Assembly: GCA_028877215.1 (NCBI GenBank)
Contig: JAPPFJ010000014.1
Span: 289,757 to 353,756 of the forward strand
Length of the DNA stretch: 64,000 nt
From: Gemmatimonadota bacterium
GTDB lineage: Bacteria > Latescibacterota > UBA2968 > GCA-2709665
Direction: 5' to 3'
Below, in pieces: positions 1 to 7,414 of the stretch. How positions within the stretch are numbered: the stretch's first letter is position 1; each line of letters starts with the position of its first letter. Below the pieces are notes generated by a model, which worked only from the letters and a program-made list of their open reading frames with translations, ran no database searches and had not been told where the DNA came from. A program made the position numbers and the translations under genes.

Positions 1-1545
1 ATCGCCGCCCTCAATTTCAGCGTACCATTGTCGCGCGCCGGTTTTCAGGTTGTAGGCGCCCATGCCGGCCTTGCCGCCGGCATACACGGTCTCGCCGTCA
101 ATCACTGGAGAAGCATAGATCCACCGCTCCGGAAAACCGGGAAGGTCGGCCTTCCAGCGAACGCATCCCGAGTCCGTTTCGATGACGTACAATCGCCCGG
201 CAACGGACACCGCCGCGCATAGATCGTTCCCGATGTCTGCAGTTGCTGAAGGTGGGGTGACCGCCACGCTGTTCTTGACGGCTGTGTCCGTAGAAACGCG
301 CCACGCAAGCGCGCCGCTTCGAGCGTCGACACAGGCGACACCACTCTGAGCGGGAAATCCTTCGTCCGCCAGGCTTACGAGGATCCGATCGCCGGAACGT
401 ACCGGCGCGGCGCGGTGCAGCCCCACCGGAAGACAATGCGTCCAGAGCAGCCGCAGGCCACTGCCTGTTTCATCGAACGAAATCGACTCGTTCTCCTCGC
501 GCCGCGGCGGGCTCGAGGTCCGCACAAGGGGCTTGAGCCGGAACTCGAAGGCCTCGTCTCGGAATTCTACGAGTCTATACCCGCGGGGTCGTATGTCGAG
601 GCCGCCGAAACAGAGCGGGGGTACCGCCGCAACGACAATCCCGTCCCGGGTGAACACCTTGCTGGAGTGCCAATGCCCATGCATCACCAGCTTTACACGA
701 TACCGGCGCAACGAGTTCAGGAAAGTCATGGACGGCGGCTTGTGAAGGAAGACGACGCTTCTACGATCACGCGGTTGTTGCGACAGGTCCGCCCACAGCC
801 AGTCTTCCTTACGCTTCCGGTCCCGCGCCGGGTAGAAATTATCCTCGTTCGGATAGAGGACGAAATGCCAACGCCCGCGATCGAAACTGTAATACGGCGG
901 GCCGAGTACCCGTTCATAGTGGCGCGTGAAGGGTTCGCCTTCGCGCTGCTTCAGGATCTCCTCGATCTTCGCGTATTCCCTCCTGTGTTTCAATGCGACA
1001 AGCTCGTCGACCGTCAGATCGCCGAAGCGCTCCTGGTTTCCGTCGTGTCCGCCGAACATCGGCAACACAGGCGTTGAAACGCTCTTGATGGCAGCGTGAA
1101 ATTGTTCGAGTTCCTCGAGCGTCCCCCAGTCCGTCAGGTCGCCGCTCGCAACGATCAGATCCGGGTTGGCCTCCCGTTCAAGTTGTCGCAAATCCTGCGA
1201 CAATGTCTCGCCCTGAATCCGGCCTTCGTCCAACACCACGTGGGTATCGCTGATATGGGCCATTGAAAAAGCCCGTCGGTCCCCATCCGGCAGCCTCGTG
1301 AGATCGAAATCGACATCGCGCTGTTCGCGTGTCCATCCAATCGTCGAACGATAGAATCCCTCACCGGGACGGAAGCCGTCCGGAACCGTCACGAAAACGA
1401 ACCGGTGCCCGCCCGGCGAGACCTCCAGCGCGTAGCGACCGGCCGAATCCGTTCGCACCACGTGTTCTCCGTTAGAAACGGGGACGTTTTCAATTGCGCG
1501 GTCCGAGGAAGCGTCGCGGACCTGGCCTTCGACGGGAATTGTCAT
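1..1545 (-). CDS. Calcineurin-like phosphoesterase fused to PQQ-type beta-propeller, C-terminus cut by window edge
   Basis: The frame is open from an ATG at 1545 to the window edge (515 residues seen). A strong CAGGAGG lies 7 bases upstream of the ATG. Residues 1-85 look like a carboxypeptidase-regulatory-type beta domain (DSAGRYALEV). Residues 90-300 carry the metallophosphatase metal ligands in order: ISDTH (D100, H102), GDLTD (D136), GGHDGN (H167, in place of the usual GNHD), FLHKPP and MHGHWHS. From about residue 350 the chain has outer-propeller-like repeats (CVDARSGALAW, VIETDSGCVRWKADLP, YNLKTGARQWYAE) typical of PQQ_2 domains. The likely role is a phosphoesterase acting on an unknown phosphate ester, with the propeller as a binding domain. 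No signal peptide is evident. The substrate is unknown. Confidence 0.85.
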   Translation of the reverse strand, partial: MTIPVEGQVRDASSDRAIENVPVSNGEHVVRTDSAGRYALEVSPGGHRFVFVTVPDGFRPGEGFYRSTIGWTREQRDVDFDLTRLPDGDRRAFSMAHISDTHVVLDEGRIQGETLSQDLRQLEREANPDLIVASGDLTDWGTLEELEQFHAAIKSVSTPVLPMFGGHDGNQERFGDLTVDELVALKHRREYAKIEEILKQREGEPFTRHYERVLGPPYYSFDRGRWHFVLYPNEDNFYPARDRKRKEDWLWADLSQQPRDRRSVVFLHKPPSMTFLNSLRRYRVKLVMHGHWHSSKVFTRDGIVVAAVPPLCFGGLDIRPRGYRLVEFRDEAFEFRLKPLVRTSSPPRREENESISFDETGSGLRLLWTHCLPVGLHRAAPVRSGDRILVSLADEGFPAQSGVACVDARSGALAWRVSTDTAVKNSVAVTPPSATADIGNDLCAAVSVAGRLYVIETDSGCVRWKADLPGFPERWIYASPVIDGETVYAGGKAGMGAYNLKTGARQWYAEIEGGD

Positions 1546-1719
1546 CGATCAAACCTCCTGAAATCACGCGGATTGAACACGAAACAGGCCCCTTCTCCGC
1601 TGCGAAAAGGGACCCGTACAGGCAAATCTATCCGGTGAATCGACCGATCATTGTCGGTTCGGCGTTCGGCACTCATCGACGCCTCCACGATTTCCGTGCC
1701 GGCTTCCGGTTATCCTGTT

Positions 1720-1886
1720 TAGCAGTCCGTTGATAAAGTTGCTCTGCAGGCGAGGCCGAGCCATTGTGGCCGAAGACAAGGCGCGCGACCGAGTCCCATC
1801 CCTCGATTCGGCGAGGGAGCGCAACGCAGTATTTCGACCGCAAGGGCCGGCCGTAGACCGGATGGGCTTTTTCAACGGGCTGTTAA
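1720..1886 (-). repeat. Dispersed MITE-like element, family 1, copy A (full length)
   Basis: About 167 bp. The ends are imperfect inverted repeats: AGCAGTCCGTTGATAAAG at the left, and AACAGCCCGTTGAAAAAG when the right end is read on the minus strand. The same sequence recurs at 37105-37270 and, truncated, at 58773-58889, both in the opposite orientation to this copy. No transposase is encoded. The short minus-strand frame inside (1648-1875) is a by-product of the repeat and recurs in the other copies. Confidence 0.85.
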
Positions 1887-1903
1887 GGTGAGGCTTTGCC
1901 CGA

Positions 1904-2224
1904 TCACTGGCCAGGCAGGCGGTACGATACGCTCTTGTTCACCGCTTCGTCGATGGTCTCCGGCGATATCAGGACCGTCGTGGAGACTTCCAGTGCGCCC
2001 GCCGCGGCGATGTTGAGGGCGAGGGCCGCCGCAGTGGCTTCATCGGGAATCTCGGCGAGCAGGATGAGGTCGTCATCGCCCATCGCGTAGTAGAAGCCCT
2101 CCAGCTTCCCGCCCATCCCTTCCACGGTCTGGCTCAAAGCCGCCCGCCGTCCCGTGCCTCCCTCTCTGAGCAGGCCCTCAAGACCCGACCGCGTGTACCT
2201 GGTGCGGAACATGTAATTGGCCAT
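1904..2224 (-). CDS. GYD domain protein
   Basis: A small cytoplasmic protein of 106 residues that begins MANYMFRTRYTRSGLEGL. An AGGAGG sits 7 bases before the ATG at 2224, so this start is preferred over a longer frame reaching 2281. The pattern (beta strand, RxxYTxxGLxGL, a central GGKLEGFYYAMGDDDLILLAEIPD, then an Ala-rich helix) matches the GYD family of small alpha/beta proteins related to ferredoxin-like dimeric barrels. The function of the family is not established. The gene stands alone between the family-1 repeat and the glycoside hydrolase-like gene. Confidence 0.85.
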   Translation of the reverse strand: MANYMFRTRYTRSGLEGLLREGGTGRRAALSQTVEGMGGKLEGFYYAMGDDDLILLAEIPDEATAAALALNIAAAGALEVSTTVLISPETIDEAVNKSVSYRLPGQ

Positions 2225-2436
2225 TGTTCTTCCTCCTGTCAGGTGATGTAGAGTTACCCTCGGCGCCGCGCCGGAGGCCAAAGATGCGGATACGGACCGA
2301 AGATGGTTTCGTAGAATTGCGTCAACGGCTCATCCATAATTACGATGACAGAACACCAGCCGCTGCGTACAGCCATCGCCGACCACTGTGCATGGCCTAA
2401 TATGGGAAACAATCGAGGTGAAGTAAAGGGTTGTAT

Positions 2437-3522
2437 TCACTCGGCCCCGGCTCTGTACCACCGTGCAAGCACCTCTTCCGCCGGTTTGCCCTGCGGCGTG
2501 AATCCCCGTTCCCTTTGAAGTGCGTGGCGGCGTGCGCGTCGTCCTCCGAATTGTGTGCTTCCCTCGGGGAACCACTTCCAGACGTGCGTGCCCGCAAACC
2601 AGGGCTTGCGCCAGAACGTCCGGAACATCGCCTCGTAACACGCCGCCTGCAGCTCGAGGTCCACAGGCGCCGCCGACCGCCAGATCCACGGCTCCACGGC
2701 CGCATCCGCGGTACTCCGGTAGCCCACCTCCGTGAAGAGTACCGGCTTGCCCACCCGCTGCTGCATTGCTTCGATCAACTTTACATGGGGCGCCCACGCA
2801 GCTTTTAAATCGTCGAGCGTCAAAGCGGCGGCTGCGCTGTCCGCCAGCGGGAAGTAGACCTGGAGTCCGATGTAATCGAGCGCGTCCCAGAAGGGCACCT
2901 CCTCGAACTCCCGGTACCAGTTCGCCGAATAGGTGAGTTCGCCCCCGTACACCGCCCGCACGTCCGCAATCAGTCTGCGCCAGGCGTCTGGGCGGTTCAA
3001 CACGGCGCTGCGCAACTCCGTCCCGATACACAGTGCTTCCATCCCGGCGGATTCCGCAAGTTCGGCGTAATGGAGGATTAAGTGCCGGTAACTCGCCCAC
3101 CATCTGTCCCATTCTTCCGGCGTTGAAAAATCGATATTTCCCCTCCATCTCCCGTCGCTCCGGTCCCGGATCCAGACGTGGGGCTTCAGTATGGTCCGGA
3201 TGCCAAGGTTCCGCGCCCGCCGGGCGGCATCCGCCAGTCCCTCGTCCGATTCACCCCACCAGATGCGGCCGGAAGTCGCGAGCACCACCTCGGGGCTGCC
3301 AGCGCTTTGCTGCCACCCGAACGGCGTCTGGGAAATCCAGTTCACGTTCAGCGCGGCCAGGCGGTCGAACGCCGCATCCGCGGGGCGTCCCGGTCCGGCC
3401 ACGAAACAGACGCCGCGGTGTTTTTCCTTCAATGTCGATGCCGGGGAAGCCGGGTTCTTCGTATCGGCCCATAAAGCCCCAGTCGACAGAACACAACCAA
3501 CAATCACGATTACCCGTCGCAT
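2437..3522 (-). CDS. Secreted GH113-like glycoside hydrolase (TIM barrel)
   Basis: 361 residues from an internal Met (MRRVIVIVGCVLSTGALWA), chosen because it gives a clean signal peptide; the open frame extends to 3591. The mature part starts near KHRGVCFVAGPG and has the (beta/alpha)8 pattern of GH113/GTA-TIM-like enzymes. It includes ILKPHVWIRDRSDGRW, the acid/base candidate in CIGTELRS (E169) and the nucleophile candidate in LFTEVGYRS (E265), with HVWKWFP near the end. Known GH113 members are beta-mannanases, but many relatives are uncharacterised. It is probably exported to the periplasm. The substrate is an inference only. Confidence 0.8.
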   Translation of the reverse strand: MRRVIVIVGCVLSTGALWADTKNPASPASTLKEKHRGVCFVAGPGRPADAAFDRLAALNVNWISQTPFGWQQSAGSPEVVLATSGRIWWGESDEGLADAARRARNLGIRTILKPHVWIRDRSDGRWRGNIDFSTPEEWDRWWASYRHLILHYAELAESAGMEALCIGTELRSAVLNRPDAWRRLIADVRAVYGGELTYSANWYREFEEVPFWDALDYIGLQVYFPLADSAAAALTLDDLKAAWAPHVKLIEAMQQRVGKPVLFTEVGYRSTADAAVEPWIWRSAAPVDLELQAACYEAMFRTFWRKPWFAGTHVWKWFPEGSTQFGGRRARRHALQRERGFTPQGKPAEEVLARWYRAGAE

Positions 3523-3671
3523 CTGCGTCAATGCTGCGTCCCTTCTGCAGTAGTTCAATACCGTTACCTGTCCGGTGTACGGCTCCGCCATTCACTATTC
3601 TCAAAGAATAAATCTCCCGCATCGGTTGCCCGTCAAGGCGCGCCAGCGGGACAGATCATGCAGGACAGGTA

Positions 3672-3702
3672 TTGACGATGCCAATGTAAGACGTTATCTT
3701 AC
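3672..3702 (+). promoter_or_regulatory. Promoter of vapB with operator palindrome over the -10
   Basis: TTGACG at 3672-3677, a 17-base spacer and TATCTT at 3695-3700 form a good sigma70-type promoter. A perfect inverted repeat GTAAGA-CGTTA-TCTTAC (3686-3702) covers the -10. The vapB ATG is at 3708, only 7 bases after the -10, and no Shine-Dalgarno sequence precedes it, so the transcript is probably leaderless. The palindrome is a natural autorepression site for the VapB-VapC complex. Confidence 0.7.
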
Positions 3703-3707
3703 TTCCT

Positions 3708-3941
3708 ATGAAAACAGTCCTGTCAACCAGGGGTCAGATTGTCATTCCGGCCGAGTTTCGACACCAGGACAAGCTCGAACCGGGCCAGTCGTTTGAAATA
3801 GAACGGGTGGACAGCGGCGAATATCGTCTGGTCACCGCCGATCCCCCGAAGAACCACGGGCTGGTGGACACACTCCTCGCGTGTCCCGAAAAAGGCTGGT
3901 TCGCGCCAATCGAATCGGAGTCAACTGACTCGCTCGGATGA
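3708..3941 (+). CDS. vapB: VapB-like antitoxin, SpoVT/AbrB fold
   Basis: 77 residues. The N-terminal half (MKTVLSTRGQIVIPAEFR, then LEPGQSFEIERVDSGEYRLV) is a swapped-hairpin AbrB DNA-binding domain. The C-terminal tail (residues 50-77) is the part expected to wrap the PIN toxin. The stop codon overlaps the vapC start in ATGA, so the two are translationally coupled. The palindrome at 3686-3702 suggests autoregulation. The gene is on the plus strand, opposite to most neighbours, as is common for mobile toxin-antitoxin modules. Confidence 0.9.
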   Translation: MKTVLSTRGQIVIPAEFRHQDKLEPGQSFEIERVDSGEYRLVTADPPKNHGLVDTLLACPEKGWFAPIESESTDSLG

Positions 3942-4354
3942 TCACCGTGATGTTTCTCGTCGACGCCAATGTACTGTCCGAGGCGACGCAGTCGAGGCCG
4001 GATCCGCGCGTGATCGAGTGGCTGGCGCGAAACGAACGCGACCTGGCCGTCGATCCCGTGATCCTGGGAGAAATCCGCTTCGGGATCCTTCTGCTGCCGC
4101 AAGGGCGTCGGCGTCGCGCGCTTGAGCGCTGGTTCGACGACGTCGCCCGTCGCATTCACTGTATCCCGTGGGATGCCGAGACCGGATTGCGCTGGGCGGA
4201 ACTGCTGGCGCATCTTCGTCTTGTCGGAAAGCCGATGCCGATCAAGGACAGCCTCATTGCCGCCACCGCCCTGACTCACGGATTGCCCATTGCGACCCGA
4301 AATCGTCGCGACTTCGAAGCCAGCGGCGTCAAACTCGTCGATCCCATTGCCTGA
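3938..4354 (+). CDS. vapC: VapC-like PIN-domain ribonuclease toxin
   Basis: 138 residues with an intact PIN active site: LVDANVL (first Asp), GEIRFGIL (Glu), IKDSLIAATAL (Asp) and ATRNRRDFE (last Asp). VapC toxins are Mg-dependent endoribonucleases that cut tRNA or rRNA. Translation may start at ATG 3938, overlapping the vapB stop, or at ATG 3950 (MFLVDANV). It is an intact pair with the upstream AbrB-type antitoxin. Confidence 0.92.
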   Translation: MITVMFLVDANVLSEATQSRPDPRVIEWLARNERDLAVDPVILGEIRFGILLLPQGRRRRALERWFDDVARRIHCIPWDAETGLRWAELLAHLRLVGKPMPIKDSLIAATALTHGLPIATRNRRDFEASGVKLVDPIA

Positions 4355-4888
4355 AAGGGGAGTGATGTTAACGGTCGGCGGGCTGCATCATCAGAGAATC
4401 AAGGCTTAACCTTGATTCGTAAGTCTTCGGGGAGGTTAATTCGAATATATGCTTGTAAATAAAGGTGATTAGACGGCTGATTACCAGGATACACCAGGTC
4501 ACTGGACGTGAACGGAAAAAACGTCCTGCTAAACGTCGATAACGACCCGTTTCGGAGGGTTTTAACGCGTCGCCGCGTTGCTGTTTTTTTCCTATTAAGG
4601 TTAACCTCAATGCGATAAGAGACAAAAGTCAATTTACCACAAAAAGCACAAAAGGCACAGAAGGTGACGTTGCGAAAACGGGGTATTGAGGACGTTCAAA
4701 TGGATGAGGATTCCCTGCACGTCCAGTGACCTGAAGTATCCGGGACCCTTGACGTCAATTCGCCTTTGTTCTTCAGTATACATTCGACATTCAGGTCCCC
4801 GAATAATCGCGAATCAAGGTTAACAATCCTGCATCCTCGTCTGATCCGGCTTCGTTTTGGCTGTTGCGGTTTGAATTCGAAAATTGAA
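4355..4888. other. Non-coding gap after vapBC
   Basis: No credible gene is seen. It contains a perfect 9-5-9 inverted repeat at 4396-4418 (GAATCAAGG / CCTTGATTC) with no T-tract, placed just after vapC. The 12-mer AACCTTGATTCG occurs at 4408-4419 and inverted at 4810-4821, and again at 28458-28469. The short open frames here lack ribosome sites and family features. Confidence 0.6.
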
Positions 4889-4922
4889 AACAGGGGAAGG
4901 GGCGATCGCCCCTTCCCCTGTT
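4889..4922 (-). terminator. Rho-independent terminator, perfect 34-base palindrome
   Basis: A perfect palindrome with 17-base arms (AACAGGGGAAGGGGCGA on the left) is centred on the CGATCG at 4903-4908. On the minus strand it is followed by TTTTCAATTTTC, so it ends transcription of the outer-membrane protein gene that stops at 4974. The plus strand has no matching T-run. Confidence 0.85.
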
Positions 4923-4973
4923 CGGATTTGCATTGTACGTCTACAAACGGCGTTGGTTTCTCCGTTGAAGCCG

Positions 4974-5891
4974 TTATTGCATCAGGATTCCGGTGTAGGA
5001 GATCCCGAGCAGGAATGTGGAGCCTGCGAAATACGTATGCGGCGGCGGGCCTACCTTGGGATCTGCCCGGCCGAGGACGGATACACGCGCCGCGGCCTCG
5101 ATAGCCAGGCCCTGGGGAAGACTTACCAGAATTGTGGGTATCGCATAGGTGACGCGCCGACCGGCGCCCGAGATCCCTTCCAGCTTGAGAGCGATGTTTA
5201 ACCTGTCGACGGGACTGCCGCCGACCTCGAGGTTATATATCAGCTCATCGTCGGGGTTGTGGTGGATGGTTTCGTTGGTTTCCCTGAGGCGATATCCCAG
5301 GTCGATATTGGCGTATATCGGGATGGGGTAATAGGACTTGCCGATCTGCGCGATCAATTCGACGTCCCACTGGCCGTTGCCTGCGGACATGGCTTCGGGA
5401 GCTGCGCGGAAATCCCCGGATGGGGCCTTGATTCCAAGCTTCAGGGTACCCACGACGGGTTCGTGCACGAGATTGACCTTTCCGAAGACCCGTATATCGC
5501 CCAGACCCGATTCCTTGGCGCGATATCCGAACATCTCTCTGTGCCTTGTCGCGGTGAAATTCTCAAACTTCCTGTTGATCGCCGCGAACTGAACGCCGAG
5601 ATCAAAGCGCTTGGTCACCCCGTAAAACACGTCGAGATATACCTCCTGGGACGTGTAATCGGCGGGGAACCCGCTCGGTTCTCCATCCTTACCGTAGTGT
5701 TCATCGGTGGCCTGGTACAGGCCGGTGATCTTGCTCCACACCTGGCCCTTTTCCAGGGTCCACGCGCCCGCCCGGGCGGACTGGGGCGCGAGAATACCCA
5801 GGGCCACGATGAGTAGGGGGACCATGCGCGAGATGGTTCTCAGACTCACAATCTTCGCGTATGGGAACGAGATTTCAGCTGATTGGCTCAC
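4974..5891 (-). CDS. Outer-membrane beta-barrel protein (MetA/transporter-like)
   Basis: 305 residues from a GTG at 5891, chosen because AAGGAG lies 6 bases upstream; an ATG-initiated frame could reach 5963. An N-terminal signal (SRMVPLLIVALGILAPQSARA) is followed by AGAWTLEKGQVWSKITG and alternating amphipathic strands: GVTKRFDLGVQFAAI, GLGDIRVFGKV and GNGQWDVELIAQIG. The end LLGISYTGILMQ is hydrophobic but not the classical terminal Phe. The overall plan is shared with the plus-strand gene at 60383-61207 (AGGWTQPKG, GVGDWDAGV, GDGEFNQHV), so the two are paralogues. It probably forms a barrel in the outer membrane; its cargo is unknown. Confidence 0.75.
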   Translation of the reverse strand: MSQSAEISFPYAKIVSLRTISRMVPLLIVALGILAPQSARAGAWTLEKGQVWSKITGLYQATDEHYGKDGEPSGFPADYTSQEVYLDVFYGVTKRFDLGVQFAAINRKFENFTATRHREMFGYRAKESGLGDIRVFGKVNLVHEPVVGTLKLGIKAPSGDFRAAPEAMSAGNGQWDVELIAQIGKSYYPIPIYANIDLGYRLRETNETIHHNPDDELIYNLEVGGSPVDRLNIALKLEGISGAGRRVTYAIPTILVSLPQGLAIEAAARVSVLGRADPKVGPPPHTYFAGSTFLLGISYTGILMQ

Positions 5892-6323
5892 ATCCTGCTC
5901 CTTTTCGATACGTCCCCCGGTTTGCCGGACCGCGTCGGGCAATGGAAGAGGACAAGCGTTCAAAATGCCGCACCTGACGACTGGCGGGATATCCGGCTGT
6001 CGGAACGGCGCTATTTGGACGACCCATGCGCCTTAAAGTCTACAATATTCGCGTCCCTATCGCAATAGCCATCTTCTTTCAAGGCCCCTTTTTCTCTCGC
6101 AAAATGCGACTGTTCGGGCTACGGATATCACTGGCACCGGACCCATGGCCGCTCCCTGAGCTTGTCGAAGGGTCGGCGATGGGTCAAATGGGCACCAAGA
6201 CATCGGAACTTCGGCAGGCTCAACGCACGCAACGTCCATGTGTGGGCAAGTTTCTTCACGTCTGAAGCAATACCAATAAACGTCGGCTATTCGCCGCTCC
6301 TGTCAATAATTCCTTCCGCGAGG
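5892..6323. repeat. Intergenic gap with REP-like inverted pair
   Basis: No gene is seen in this gap. CCTGAGCTTGTCGAAG at 6155-6170 and CTTCGGCAGGCTCAACG at 6209-6225 are imperfect inverted copies about 40 bases apart and could form a long hairpin. The same motif (TTCGACAGGCTCAACGAA) reappears near 23256. Such sequences are widespread dispersed palindromes of unknown function. Confidence 0.6.
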
Positions 6324-7388
6324 TCAATTTGGAAATTCGAACTCCTCGTAATCGTCTTTCTCGATCGGATGCAGGTAAAGCCTCATCTTACGATCTCTCG
6401 TCGTTGCAAACATCACCTGGCAGGAGATCAGGTTGCCTACGTTCAAACCGTGCGTCTGCAGGATGCGTCCGGGCGCGTGCACGTCGAACGAGAAATCGAT
6501 CAGTTCCTGAAGGGTCTTCATCCGGGCGAAGACGTTCCGATAGTGCGCGAAATACACGACGCGCGCCTGGGAGTTGTAATAGTAGGGCCCGTCCCAGAAT
6601 TCGGGGTCGGCCTCACGGGATGGATTCTGAAGTTTGGGATGCTGCCAGTGGTTAACCTCCAGGAGCATCCCGTCCTGAGCCTCCGAAATGGCGACGTTCT
6701 CGGACTCCAGTTCCAGACCCAGTATATTCCCTCCGGCGTCGACCGTGACCAGGTTCATCCCCTTCTGCCCGGAGAGGCGGTACTGTTCCACGAAATGCCG
6801 CACGTCGTCGCAGTCGCCGCAGTGCTGCGCCAGCAGGTGAACGACGAAGTACAGGTTCAGGTGTTCGGGGTTGGAGACGAAGTTGAACTTCCGATGCCCT
6901 GAATTCGCTCCGACCGCCAGTCCGGCGTCATTCACAGCCATCCCCAGCGTGACCTGACGCCTGGTGCCGAACCCCATCATTCCATGAGGTTTCGTGTCCG
7001 GAAAAAATGAGACGACGGAATTGGAAACGGTTCCGGGCACCGTATCCGTGCCTCCGTCGTTGGTGGACAACATCGCGGGGCCGTCGTCTTCCAGGACGAT
7101 TCCCAGCGTGGAACACGCATCCCCGACAGGCCCCGTCCAGAGAATGTGTCCGAAGTATGCATGGTCGAAGGACGCCATTCCGGCGGCCTCGCCGAACGCC
7201 TCGATCTGATCGATCATATCCGGAAATTCCCGGCGCATGAACGCCATGTTCCGTCGAAAGTATGCATTCTCGAAATCGTGCGGTCGGGCCTGCCAGAACT
7301 TCAGATAGTCCTGTGCTGCCTCCGGGTTCATGGCGCCCTGCGCCCTGCCGATCTCCGCGGGACTGCCGCGAAACGTTCGCGTTTCCAT
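6324..7388 (-). CDS. C45-family peptidase / acyltransferase-like protein, paralogue 1
   Basis: 354 residues from ATG 7388, with GGAGGAG just upstream; the open frame extends much further 5' but that part is a shadow of the CocE gene. It belongs to the Ntn-hydrolase group of acyl-CoA:6-APA acyltransferase-like (C45) proteins. The predicted nucleophile is C92 in GDACSTLGI. Supporting patches are GRAQG near the N-terminus, TNDGGTDT, MAVNDAGLAVGANSGH and LEVNHWQHP. Members cleave or form amide bonds on small substrates; no specific substrate can be named. It lies 26 bases downstream of the CocE hydrolase gene and is a close paralogue of the protein at 10973-12040. Confidence 0.85.
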   Translation of the reverse strand: METRTFRGSPAEIGRAQGAMNPEAAQDYLKFWQARPHDFENAYFRRNMAFMRREFPDMIDQIEAFGEAAGMASFDHAYFGHILWTGPVGDACSTLGIVLEDDGPAMLSTNDGGTDTVPGTVSNSVVSFFPDTKPHGMMGFGTRRQVTLGMAVNDAGLAVGANSGHRKFNFVSNPEHLNLYFVVHLLAQHCGDCDDVRHFVEQYRLSGQKGMNLVTVDAGGNILGLELESENVAISEAQDGMLLEVNHWQHPKLQNPSREADPEFWDGPYYYNSQARVVYFAHYRNVFARMKTLQELIDFSFDVHAPGRILQTHGLNVGNLISCQVMFATTRDRKMRLYLHPIEKDDYEEFEFPN

Positions 7389-7414
7389 CGTAGACTCCTC
7401 CGCATTGTTGTTTG

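Noticed and set aside
1648..1875. 75-residue minus-strand frame starting MKKPIRSTAG
   Set aside because: It lies inside family-1 repeat copy A; its near-copies in B and C show it is the repeat, not a gene.
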